From positions 1 to 43,598 of IMG/VR virus record IMGVR_UViG_3300031740_000004: a stretch of 43,598 nt of DNA; one strand, given 5' to 3'. The position numbers were made by a program, and so were the translations under genes. Below, piece by piece: positions 6,823 through 15,300 of this stretch. The DNA comes from a virus. Below the pieces are notes generated by a model. It was not told where the DNA came from. It was given only the letters and a program-made list of their open reading frames with translations, and ran no database searches. The first letter of the stretch is position 1. Every line of letters starts with the position of its first letter.

Positions 6823-9800
6823 ATGCAGCAGGGCAGTTTCGGACTCGTTCGTCAAGCCTACGCAGCCAGTGCACTCGGAAGTCTCAAGAAGATGGGCATC
6901 GAGGTCAAGTCAGAATCGCCGAAGGGCGACTGGCTGCAGGTCGCGTGTCCCATCTGCCCTGACAAGTCCGGCTCAGCTTCGATCAGCATCAAGAGTGGTT
7001 GGCTAACTTGCCACCAATGCGGGACCAAGGGCGATCTCTTCGTGTGGTGGGGAACGAAGGCACAGACCTCACCGACGAAGCCGTTCGAAGCGTGCAAGTC
7101 TCTTGCAGACGTGCTTGGCGTGACGCTCCCCATCCGCAAGGGCAGGAAGGGCACGAAGACGTGGCCCAAGGAGATGAGCCTCGAGTTGATGGACGAGTGC
7201 ACGCGCTCGCTCCTCGAGGACGAAGACAACGAGGGGCTGCGCACGTTCCTGAAGAACCGCTGTGGCCACTTCAACCCGTCGCTGATCGAGCGCCTTCACA
7301 TCGGCGCGGTGAACGGCGAGCTGATCTTCACGCAGTTCTGGCCTGACGGAAGGCTGAGGCCGCGATACCGGCGCTACAACCCGTCCGGCGGCGATCGCAA
7401 GTGGTCGTGGAGCTCGGCCGTGGCGGGCTCAGGCGGCGCCCCGCTCGGCTTCTGGCCGGTCCTGGAGCCGATCAAGGAAGGGCAGCTGATCTGGCTCTGC
7501 GAAGGGGAGTGGGACGTCCTGGCCGCCCTGGAGGCGCTGGACTTCGAAGCCAAAGGGATCATGGTCGTCACCTGGACGGGCGGCGCCGGCTCGCCGATCC
7601 CGCCCCACTCGATCCCGGAGGCGTGGCGCGGGCACACCGTCGAGATCTGCTACGACAACGACACCTTCCAGGGCCCCGGCGAGGAGAGCATCGCGCCGGA
7701 CGAGAAGAAGCGCATCGAGATGCTGCGCCGCAGGAAAAACCTGATCGATGGCGTCGGCGACTCGTTCGCTGCGAACCGCTGTCCGGTGTTCCTGCGCGCC
7801 ATCCCGATCAACCCGCTGGAGAAGTGGGGAGCCGACCTCCGCGACTGGGTGAACGCCGGCAACCGCGACCTCGCGATGATCCCGCAGTTCACGCTCGAGG
7901 CGTCGCGGCGCAGCACACCGAAGGCCGTGCAGATCCACTACGGCGACGTCTTCGATCGCCTGCACACCGACATCAAGATGCGCTGCCAGGTCGGCGCCGT
8001 GAACACCGACGTCCTGCTGATCCCCAAGGTCTCCATCCTCGAGTGCGACATGGGGACCAAGACGATCTGCGGTCAGTGCAAGGGACCGATCGTTGCACCA
8101 GGCGGCGTGCTCGACTGGTCAGGGCGACAAGAACAACTCGCCCAGGCGATGATTCAAAGAGACCCGCAGGCGTGGATCATCGAGAACGTGGTGGGGAAAC
8201 CACGGGCCTGCACACCTTGCAGAGTGAAGACGCAGGAAGGGACGACAGGGGCAGCGTGGGTTGCGCAGGCGAAGGAAGGAGAGGACGAGCAGCGGATGAT
8301 CGAGGTGCTGTCGATCGAGCAGCCGCCTCTCTCTGGCGAGATGGAGATCACTGGCCGCGTCTACCCGACCGCCAAGTCCGCCATGGTGTGGTGCACCAAC
8401 CTCGCTCCACTCGACAAGCAGGTGATCGACCTCGGGCCGCTGAAGTTCGATCTGCTGGATCTGGTGCCGCACAACACCAACGACACCGAGGCGATCGACG
8501 ACTACCTGGCCAACCGCTACCTGGACGTCAGCAACCACGTCACCCACGTCTTCGGCCGGCAATCGATCCACACCACGCTCGAGCTCGTGGCCCACTCTGC
8601 ACTGTGGCTGCACGTCGATGGGACCAAACGGAGGGGCTGGCTCGACACGGCGATCATCGGTGCAACCAGGTCAGGCAAGAGCGTCGCAGCCAGGAACTAC
8701 CTCGGCCACCTCGGGCTGGGCCAGCACTTCACGATGATGGGAAACTTCAGCCGCGCCGGCTTCACCATCGGTTCCGCCAGCGTCGCCGGTCAGCAGAAGA
8801 TGAAGCCAGGTCTGCTGCCGAGGAACCACGGCAAGATGCTGATCCTGGACGAAGCGCACTTGATGCTCAGCGACGACGGCAAGGACGTGCCGATCTTCCC
8901 GATGCTGCAGGCAGCGAGAGATGTCGGCCGCGTGGAAGGCACCAAGATCTACGGCTCACAGAGTCTGCCGGCCGCGGTCAGGCTTGTTGCCATCTGCAAC
9001 TGGCTGCAGGGCGGGAAGCGGTCCTTCGCCTACCCGTGCGAGCATCTGCTGCATCTCTATGGATCGCCAGAGTCGCTGAGTCGCCTCGACTTCGCCGTAG
9101 GTGTCGACGAGCTCGAGGAAGCTGTAGGCCCGCAGAACGTAGAGAACCGTTGGACCCTCGACTTCATGCGTGCCATGGTCATTCGGGCATGGAACATGGA
9201 GCCGGACCAGATCCTCTTTGTCGATGAGGCTGTCGCTCTCGCCAAGCACGTCGTCGGTGAAGAGTGGTCCTCGAAATACAGCGAAGAGCTCCCCCTCTAC
9301 ACGCAGAAAGAAAAGCTGCTGTCGGTGCTCAGGATCTCGGTAGCGATCGCAAACCTCACATTGAGCCATTCGAACAATGATCTCTCGACCTGCCGCGTTC
9401 GCAAGGTGCACGTCGAGTGGGCGATCAAGTGGCTCGAGCACACCTGGGAGGAGCTCGGCTACACACGATTCTCGGCCAGCAACCTGAGTTCGCAGAGTGT
9501 GCTGGATCCGTTCGGCGTCGAGTTCGCGATCGGCGCCAACCTGCAGCTGGACGATCCGATCCAGGCCCGCAACGTGCTGAGCAAGCTGTTCGGTGCAGTG
9601 AGCAAGGAGGAGCTCCGATCGATCGTCGGCATGGACTACAGCGCCTTCGAGAAGTGGTTGATGACGCTGATGAGGAAAGGCGTCTTCGAGATCAACCGCA
9701 CCGGAGGTCGCGGCTTCTTCGTTCAGCTGCGCCTGACCACCGGCGGCTTCAAGGTGGTGAAGGGCGCGATGCTGCTGGCCGAGGACTTCCCCGAGCTGTG

Positions 9801-9999
9801 GCCACCTCGGGTCCAGAAGGTCCGCACCTGGTTCTCCGCCAGGACAGGCGGCGGAGTCAGCACGATCAACTCAGTGGGACCGACAGACCTGGTGCCACTC
9901 GACACACCGCTTCACTTGCTACAACACCAATGGAGCAGAGAAATTGATCAACAAGCTGCAAGCTCTGAGGGTGCGTTCGAAGGCGGGCGAGCTGATTAG
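6823..9999 (+). CDS. primase-helicase: zinc-ribbon/TOPRIM plus MCM-like AAA+ (1058 aa)
   Basis: Probable replication enzyme that makes primers and unwinds DNA. A zinc ribbon uses C42/C45 and C63/C66 (CPICPD...CHQCG) like bacterial-type primases. A TOPRIM-like region follows, with LCEGEWD near 225-231 and CYDNDT near 275-280. A second Cys group lies at about 408-466. The helicase part has Walker A GATRSGKS at 613-620, Walker B MLILDEAH at 672-679, and an SRLD at about 753-756 that fits the SRFD arginine finger of MCM helicases. The C-terminal ~130 residues look like a winged helix. The start is set by GGAGG at 6813. The 3' end overlaps the next ORF by 56 bases. Primase-MCM fusion is my reading; T7-gp4-like RecA helicase motifs are absent. 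Confidence 0.85.
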   Translation: MQQGSFGLVRQAYAASALGSLKKMGIEVKSESPKGDWLQVACPICPDKSGSASISIKSGWLTCHQCGTKGDLFVWWGTKAQTSPTKPFEACKSLADVLGVTLPIRKGRKGTKTWPKEMSLELMDECTRSLLEDEDNEGLRTFLKNRCGHFNPSLIERLHIGAVNGELIFTQFWPDGRLRPRYRRYNPSGGDRKWSWSSAVAGSGGAPLGFWPVLEPIKEGQLIWLCEGEWDVLAALEALDFEAKGIMVVTWTGGAGSPIPPHSIPEAWRGHTVEICYDNDTFQGPGEESIAPDEKKRIEMLRRRKNLIDGVGDSFAANRCPVFLRAIPINPLEKWGADLRDWVNAGNRDLAMIPQFTLEASRRSTPKAVQIHYGDVFDRLHTDIKMRCQVGAVNTDVLLIPKVSILECDMGTKTICGQCKGPIVAPGGVLDWSGRQEQLAQAMIQRDPQAWIIENVVGKPRACTPCRVKTQEGTTGAAWVAQAKEGEDEQRMIEVLSIEQPPLSGEMEITGRVYPTAKSAMVWCTNLAPLDKQVIDLGPLKFDLLDLVPHNTNDTEAIDDYLANRYLDVSNHVTHVFGRQSIHTTLELVAHSALWLHVDGTKRRGWLDTAIIGATRSGKSVAARNYLGHLGLGQHFTMMGNFSRAGFTIGSASVAGQQKMKPGLLPRNHGKMLILDEAHLMLSDDGKDVPIFPMLQAARDVGRVEGTKIYGSQSLPAAVRLVAICNWLQGGKRSFAYPCEHLLHLYGSPESLSRLDFAVGVDELEEAVGPQNVENRWTLDFMRAMVIRAWNMEPDQILFVDEAVALAKHVVGEEWSSKYSEELPLYTQKEKLLSVLRISVAIANLTLSHSNNDLSTCRVRKVHVEWAIKWLEHTWEELGYTRFSASNLSSQSVLDPFGVEFAIGANLQLDDPIQARNVLSKLFGAVSKEELRSIVGMDYSAFEKWLMTLMRKGVFEINRTGGRGFFVQLRLTTGGFKVVKGAMLLAEDFPELWPPRVQKVRTWFSARTGGGVSTINSVGPTDLVPLDTPLHLLQHQWSREIDQQAASSEGAFEGGRAD

Positions 10000-10186
10000 G
10001 CGCATCGAGCTGCTCTACAAGACGCACGTGAAGGACCGCACGATGCCGGACTCGTTCTGGGCCGCCTGCGAGAAGCTCGACGAGCGGTTCTCCGAGAAGA
10101 TGTATGCCACGGAGAGCGACATGGAGATGTCCGCGATCTGCAGGGCCACCGAGGCCGAGTTCATTCGGCTGTTGAAGGAGACCTAG
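9944..10186 (+). CDS. hypothetical helical protein (80 aa)
   Basis: Starts at a TTG with GGAG eight bases upstream, inside the end of the primase-helicase gene. It is all-helical by composition (LRVRSKAGELIRRIELLYKT, then an acidic helix around MYATESDMEMS). No Cys cluster, membrane segment or recognised motif. The overlap with the primase and the closeness to the nuclease gene (one base apart) suggest a helper in DNA replication or recombination, but this is inference only. Confidence 0.6.
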   Translation: MINKLQALRVRSKAGELIRRIELLYKTHVKDRTMPDSFWAACEKLDERFSEKMYATESDMEMSAICRATEAEFIRLLKET

Positions 10187-10187
10187 C

Positions 10188-10595
10188 GTGAAGCTCGAGC
10201 TGCGACTGCGCGCGGTGTTCCGCGAACTCTACGACTTGCAGGTGGCCTTCCTGTTCAAGGTCCCAGAGGCCATCCAGCAGACGCCTTGCGACTTCTTTGG
10301 CTGGACGGCCAAGGGTCGAGCGATCGTCGTCGAGGCCAAGCAGGTCAACAGAGCGTCTCTTCCTATCGGAACCTCGAACGGTCTCGCTCCTCACCAGTGG
10401 CTGGCTCTCCGTCAGGCCGCGGCCTGTGGTGCACACAGCTACTTGGTCTGGCAGCGAGGCGACGTGATCATGGTGCTGGACTTCGGAACATGCCTGCGAC
10501 TCACCGAGAACAGAAAGTCGATTCCCTTCTGGGATGCAGCCGGCTACCAGACACACTCGCTGATCGATTGCTTCAGCCGACTGTTGCAGTCGTGA
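10188..10595 (+). CDS. RecU-like / PD-(D/E)xK nuclease (135 aa)
   Basis: GTG start. The protein has the order D...E-x-K of a PD-(D/E)xK nuclease: TPCDFFGW at about 31-38 gives the Asp, and IVVEAKQV near 46-53 gives the E-x-K. APHQWLALRQA and SYLVWQRG then follow, matching the layout of RecU-type Holliday-junction resolvases. It probably cuts branched DNA during replication or packaging. The length (135) is short for a full RecU, so it could also be a related single-domain nuclease. It is coupled to the next gene by GTGA. Confidence 0.75.
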   Translation: MKLELRLRAVFRELYDLQVAFLFKVPEAIQQTPCDFFGWTAKGRAIVVEAKQVNRASLPIGTSNGLAPHQWLALRQAAACGAHSYLVWQRGDVIMVLDFGTCLRLTENRKSIPFWDAAGYQTHSLIDCFSRLLQS

Positions 10596-10888
10596 TCCAT
10601 TGCCGGTGGTGCTCGAGGGACCTGGACGAGTCCAACTTCCACCGCAACCGAGCGGAGCCGACTGGTCGGCGCAACAAGTGCAAGGAGTGCAGCAAGCGCC
10701 CGAGGCCGAAGCCATGCGAGAGGCGCAGCAAGCTCGCCACCAGCGAGATGCATGACTTCCTTGCCGAGCTCGAAGAAGCTCGCGAGACCGTGTTCAGGAT
10801 CGAAGGGCCTGACTGCGTTGCGATCGGTCTCGGTGTCGCGATCTACCGGCTCAAGAACCGACTACGACTTCTACGCAGTGAGAGCTGA
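10592..10888 (+). CDS. small zinc-binding protein (98 aa)
   Basis: The start is set at the GTG overlapping the nuclease stop; a much longer in-frame extension (to 10286) runs antiparallel in coding sense to the nuclease gene and is a shadow. The N-terminus has CRWCSRDL, about 15 residues, then CKECSKR, a CxxC...CxxC treble-clef knuckle common in small phage DNA-binding proteins beside nucleases. A helical, Arg-rich C-terminus follows. This is the last plus-strand gene. Its end overlaps the convergent minus-strand gene by 38 bases. Confidence 0.7.
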   Translation: MIHCRWCSRDLDESNFHRNRAEPTGRRNKCKECSKRPRPKPCERRSKLATSEMHDFLAELEEARETVFRIEGPDCVAIGLGVAIYRLKNRLRLLRSES

Positions 10889-11531
10889 TGTAGCCGGCCG
10901 GCGTCTCGCCAGGGCTCAGCGTGAGCATCTGCACGTAAAGGCGCATCCCTGCCGACCAAGGTGGAGCAGTCCATCGAAGCAGAGCCTCACCCGTCCATGC
11001 CAAGTGGGTCACCATCCCACTCATGTCTTGGTCAGCAGGAATGCGCACAATCAGCTGTGGGTCGATCAGCATCTGGCAGCCAGGCATGCCGAACGGCGTG
11101 AAGTCGATCGACTGGTCAAGCAGCTTGTTGCTCCACACCAGATACATGTCCTCGACCGGGAACGGTCGAAGAGCTCGCGTGGTGAACAACAGCTGCACTT
11201 CGTCGCCGACGTGCGGATGCGTCGGGTCTCTCGGGATCCAGATGTAGGGGTTCACGCCGCCGGCTGGGTGACACGCCGTCAGGCCGTAGGTCGCCCAGAT
11301 GCGACCCTCGTTGGGCGCGACCACCGTGGCCAATGAGGCGACGGCATCGAAGACCGTCGGCGTCAGGACGGACTCCATCGTCACCTCCTTCGCCTTCAGC
11401 ATCGGCGGCAGTTCCTGATGCGGCGATCGCCGATGAGAGACGCAGCCCTTGAGCAGCGCGGCGAAGATGATCGCGACCAGGATCAGGTAGGCGAGCCAGA
11501 AGACGCGGAACGCGATCGAGCCGGCCTTCAC
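10851..11531 (-). CDS. membrane-anchored protein with extracellular beta-rich domain (226 aa)
   Basis: The start is the GTG at 11531, overlapping the stop of the upstream gene. Residues 8-25 (VFWLAYLILVAIIFAALL) are one transmembrane helix. The rest is beta-rich, with GMPGCQMLIDPQLIVRIPAD and a C-terminal LYVQMLTLSPG...EVVVG. That order (PFG-x-PGC-LL-DP...PAD...LY-Q-x-x-x-DPG...SN-x-x-V-x-x-G) resembles a domain I associate with secreted Planctomycetota or Myxococcota proteins, so it may be a host-derived surface domain. It is the last gene of the late operon, where lysis genes often lie. Role unknown; it shows no peptidoglycan hydrolase motif. Confidence 0.65.
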   Translation of the reverse strand: MKAGSIAFRVFWLAYLILVAIIFAALLKGCVSHRRSPHQELPPMLKAKEVTMESVLTPTVFDAVASLATVVAPNEGRIWATYGLTACHPAGGVNPYIWIPRDPTHPHVGDEVQLLFTTRALRPFPVEDMYLVWSNKLLDQSIDFTPFGMPGCQMLIDPQLIVRIPADQDMSGMVTHLAWTGEALLRWTAPPWSAGMRLYVQMLTLSPGETPAGYISSHCVEVVVGS

Positions 11532-11818
11532 TTGGGGATCTCTGGGACGGCGAGGGTTGGGTTCTTCGCTCGGAACAGCTCCACCCACTGGGTCATGTCT
11601 CTTGCTGTCCATCGGTCTTGGAGTCCATCGATGCGGTGCTCGAGCTGGTTGATCGACTGCGTGAGTTGCCTGTTGCTGAACGACAGGTCTTGGAAGTTGG
11701 TGTTGATCCAGACGGCTCCGCTCGCGAACGCGATCATCACTCCGATCGCCGGGCCGAGACGAAGCCACGCGCTTGACGGATCGATCTTCACGGCAAGATC
11801 ATCGCTAGGAGAGACCAT
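11528..11818 (-). CDS. single-pass membrane protein, holin- or spanin-like candidate (96 aa)
   Basis: The central segment RLGPAIGVMIAFASGAVWI (residues 20-38) is hydrophobic, and a helical, coiled-coil-prone tail follows (FSNRQLTQSINQLEHRIDGL). The small size, one membrane segment and position at the end of the late operon fit a holin or an inner-membrane spanin, which is inference from context. The start ATG lies 31 bases inside the upstream ORF. The stop overlaps the next gene. Confidence 0.6.
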   Translation of the reverse strand: MVSPSDDLAVKIDPSSAWLRLGPAIGVMIAFASGAVWINTNFQDLSFSNRQLTQSINQLEHRIDGLQDRWTARDMTQWVELFRAKNPTLAVPEIPK

Positions 11819-12000
11819 AGGTCCGAGAGCACTCCGTCAAAAAGATTGTAGGTTGCAGACCAGTAGCCGTCCGGCAAAGCCGCAACGGCGTCGAAAGTGT
11901 GGACGCAGCTAGCTGTTGCCGCTGATGCCGCGAACAGTGACACCAGAAGAGGCCATCGCGACTTTCGCGTCCGAATGCGAGTCCCAGAGTTGGTCATCAC
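11788..12000 (-). CDS. small exported or lipoprotein-like protein (70 aa)
   Basis: A basic N-terminus (RTRKSRW) is followed by a hydrophobic stretch (PLLVSLFAASAATASC) ending in a Cys, which looks like a signal peptide with a weak lipobox. The C-terminus is again hydrophobic (LWSLLAMILP). The first 92 bases overlap the preceding lipoprotein gene in another frame, an arrangement typical of two-component spanins where the outer-membrane lipoprotein gene overlaps its partner. I infer a lysis role only from this layout. A GTG directly upstream could also start it. Confidence 0.5.
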   Translation of the reverse strand: MMTNSGTRIRTRKSRWPLLVSLFAASAATASCVHTFDAVAALPDGYWSATYNLFDGVLSDLWSLLAMILP

Positions 12001-12301
12001 GCTTCTTGCTCCCGTTGGCGACCAGCAGGGTGCCGATGATGTTCATCACGGTCAGCCAAAGCTGAGGGTCCTTCACGTTGAGACCCTTGATCTCGTCGAT
12101 CTCGACCTTGCCGTTCTTGTTGGTGTCGAGCACCGAGACGAGCTGCGGCGCCTTCTCGTTGAGCTTCGCGGTGATCTTCTCCTCGACCGCCGGCTTCAGC
12201 TCTTCTTGCCAGAGCTTTCGGGCTTCTTCCTTCGCAAGGTCCCGGACGGCCTGACAGGAGGGAAGAAACAACAGGAGGAGAATCAAAGACAGGAGCTTCA
12301 T
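11909..12301 (-). CDS. EF-hand lipoprotein (130 aa)
   Basis: The N-terminus MKLLSLILLLLFLPSCQ is a lipoprotein signal with lipobox LPSC (Cys16). A charged helix follows, then a canonical EF-hand calcium loop DTNKNGKVEIDE at residues 59-70 with acidic or Asn ligands at positions 1, 3, 5, 9 and 12. A shorter hydrophobic patch (LWLTVMNIIGTLLVA) follows near residue 83. It probably sits in the periplasm, anchored to a membrane. Its position after the virion genes and its overlap with the 70-residue ORF suggest host lysis or envelope interaction. It starts at an ATG overlapping the stop of the large virion gene (ATGA). Confidence 0.7.
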   Translation of the reverse strand: MKLLSLILLLLFLPSCQAVRDLAKEEARKLWQEELKPAVEEKITAKLNEKAPQLVSVLDTNKNGKVEIDEIKGLNVKDPQLWLTVMNIIGTLLVANGSKKRDDQLWDSHSDAKVAMASSGVTVRGISGNS

Positions 12302-15300
12302 CGGCGCGGCATTTCCTTGAGCGCGTCTTGTGCAACACGGAAGCTGCGCTCGTCGGCTTCGGCTCGCGTGATCTGACCGTCTTTGGCCATGCGCTTCAAC
12401 TCCGAGATCTCCTTCTTGGCTCGGCCGAGCACCGGACGCATGCCAGCCTCTTCATCTGTTAGCACGTGGCTACCGTGCTTCTGCGTCAGCTCCTTGTCGA
12501 GATCGAACACGCGCTGCACCGAGCGACTCTGACCGAACGGTTGCTGACGGAAGAGAGTGCCGACCACCGGCAGGTTGCCCGAAGAGAAGCCTTCACTGCT
12601 TAGCAGACCGCCGAGAGTCGCGACCGTCGTCGCCAAGTCCTCGCCGCGGCCGACGATCCCGCCGGTGTAGGCATCCACGAAGTGCTCGACCTTGATTGGC
12701 GAGACGTCCCACCCGGTGAGGTTCAGCCCCTCCGCGATCGCCTTGCCATACCACCTGGTGTAGGCGGTCACCTGGTCGTGCGGCAGCCGGCTCTGCTCCA
12801 TCCAGTCTGGCACGATCGAGCGGCCGGTGAAGAAGTCGTAGTTGCTCATGGTCTCGACGACCGGCGACAGCACCGCAGGCATGAAGCCGTTCGGCAGCAA
12901 CGAGAACAGCGTGTCGCCCATCGTCTTGGCCACGCCAACCGGGTCCCTCGAGAACGCCTCGTCGAGCACCATCTCCGGCAGGTTGGCGAACGTCTTGCCG
13001 ACCTCGAACGGCTTCGGCAGCGAGAAGACCGAGGTCATGCCAGGCAGCTTGATGTTCCAGTAGTTCAGGCGCCGCCACTCAGGCAGCTCCTGATACCAGT
13101 CCTCGTCCTTGTTCAACCACCAGAGAGCTGCGGTCGGAAGAGCGATGCCGGCGAGGCCGCGGACGAAGGCGTTGCGTTGCGCGATCGGACCGTCGCTGCC
13201 GCCGAGCGTCGCGAAGAACTTGCGGTTGCCCTGGATGCCGGCGTTGAAGTATGGGATCAGTCGGTTCAGTGCGCGCGCCACCGTGCCACCGCGCGTGAAG
13301 TTGACGGTGATCTCCTTGCCGGCTTCGAGACCTGCCAGGTTCGCCTCGAGCTCGTTCTTGCCGTCCTTGAGTGCCAGCTCACGCGCCGTCTTGAAGGCGC
13401 GGACGCGGAGGAACTCTTCGCTCGTGCCGAGCTTGTCGGCGAACCAGCCGCGAAGGTGGTTGGCGCTGGCGAAGATGCCTCGCTTCTGGCCGAGCAGCTC
13501 CGGCGCAGTGCGGCCTGCAGCGACCTCGCCTGCAAAGAATGTGGAAGACCTTCCACCGAGCGCCTCGAAGAGCTCGGCTGCCTGGCCGCCCTTGGCGAGC
13601 TCGATCGCACCGCTGGCTGCGCGGCCGATGGCCGAGAACACCCACGCAGGGTTCTTCTCCTTCGTGTAGACCAGATCAGTGATGAGGTCGCGCACCAGGT
13701 TGCGCGCAATGAAGGCCGGCGACAGCACGGTGGCGCCAAGGCGCAGCAGCTTCGCAGGTCCCTCCACCACGCCGCGCAGGAACGCTGGCATCTTGTCGAG
13801 GATGGTCTGCGGTGCGTCGATGCCCATCAGAGCGTCGAACGCTTCCGGATCGACCTCGAGCCAGATCAGCTTGTTGTTCTTGTCCGCGGCCATGCGCCTC
13901 CCCATCTCGTTGGGGATCGCCGCGATCTCGGCCTCGGTCATGTGCGGCGTGAAGGCGATCAACGGCTTGCTGCCCTTGGGGATCACCTGCTGCCCGAAGA
14001 GTGTGATCGAGCCGCCGATGTCGCCGGTCGCCTCGAGACTCTTCAGCGCGTCGCCGACGGCCTCGAGCGACAGCTGGCCCTTCAGCGTCTTCGCCTCCAT
14101 GCCGAGAGCCTTGACGATCTCGGCGAGAGGGTGCTCGTCGGGGATCGTGGTCCGCTTGAACTCGGTGACGAAGCCGCCAGTGCCCTCATGCACCAGCGAG
14201 AACTTCATCATCGACTTCATCACCATGTTCTGGTGGGTCTTCGCGATGACGCTGCGAGCCATGTCGCCGAGCGCGTTGAGCGGGTCCTTGATCTCATACT
14301 GCGAACCCTTCAGCTGCTTCACGCCGCTGCCGCGCTCTGCAACGCCACGGCCAGGCGCGAACGACTGTGGGCCTTCAACCACGCGCTGGAACGGGATGTA
14401 GGTCTCGTAGCTGTCCTTGATCGCCTGCGCCTGCTCTGGAGAGAACAGACCACCTTCGCGTGCGTAGTCGATCAGCCGATTGGACCACTCGCGAATCCGC
14501 TTCGCGCCGTCCAGGAACTCAGGCGTCTCCAGCTTGGCGACGATGGTCTGGTAGTCTTCCTTCGTCAACGTCGTAGGCTTGCCCTTCGCGATCACCTCGA
14601 GCGAACGCTTCGCCGTGAGGTAGTTGATGAACGGCTTGTAGTTCTCCTTGCCGACGTCGCGGAAGATCTCGGCCATCGACTCGCCGGTCTTGTGGCCAGC
14701 CAGATCGTGCGTGCCTTCAACCAGGAACCGCTCGGCCTGCTTGCTGGCGGTCATGCGCAGCGCGTCGTAGAGCCGCGTCGGGTTGTCGAGAATCGAGGTC
14801 TCGCGCAACTTCTCTGCCGCCGCTTCCTTGCCGTAGGCGATCTCGGTCCACTTCTTCTGCGACGCCTTCAGGCCAGCGATGTCGTCGAGGAAGACCTTGT
14901 TGAGCACCTTGCCGGTGCGACGCAGGAAGCCCTTCACCTGCTGAACAGGCGTGTTCTCCATGATCCCTTCGGACCGGAGCTCCTGGATGCTCTTCTTGTC
15001 GTCGTAGTAGTGGATCGCCGCTTCACCGCGCTGCACCGCACCTTGATCGCGGTAGTTGCGCAGTGACTGCTGGATGCGTTGCATCTGCGCACGGATGCCA
15101 GCCTGCTTCGGGGCAGCAAGCCACTTCATCATGGTGTCGTGGAAGTCGCCGGTGTGCTCCTTCAGCAGCGGATCGTCGAGCATGTGGCGAGCCCAGAACT
15201 CGGCCCAGCCTTCCATCGCCTGCGATCGCTTCGGCAGGTTCTCGATGCCGGGGTAGAACTTGGCGGCCTTCGCCATGTCCTCGAGCGGGAAGTTGCCGGA

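Noticed and set aside
7401-9227. 608-codon ORF inside the primase-helicase gene
   Set aside because: Arg/Gly/Pro-rich frame shadow; all primase and helicase motifs are in the other frame.
10893-10909. GCCGGCCGGC palindrome and GGCG-TCT-CGCC hairpin at the convergent junction
   Set aside because: Short, without U-run, and inside coding sequence; too weak to call a terminator.
12682-15066. 794-codon plus-strand ORF opposite the giant virion gene
   Set aside because: Antisense open frame caused by high GC; the peptide is Arg/Leu/His-rich without motifs, while the minus strand has clear domains.
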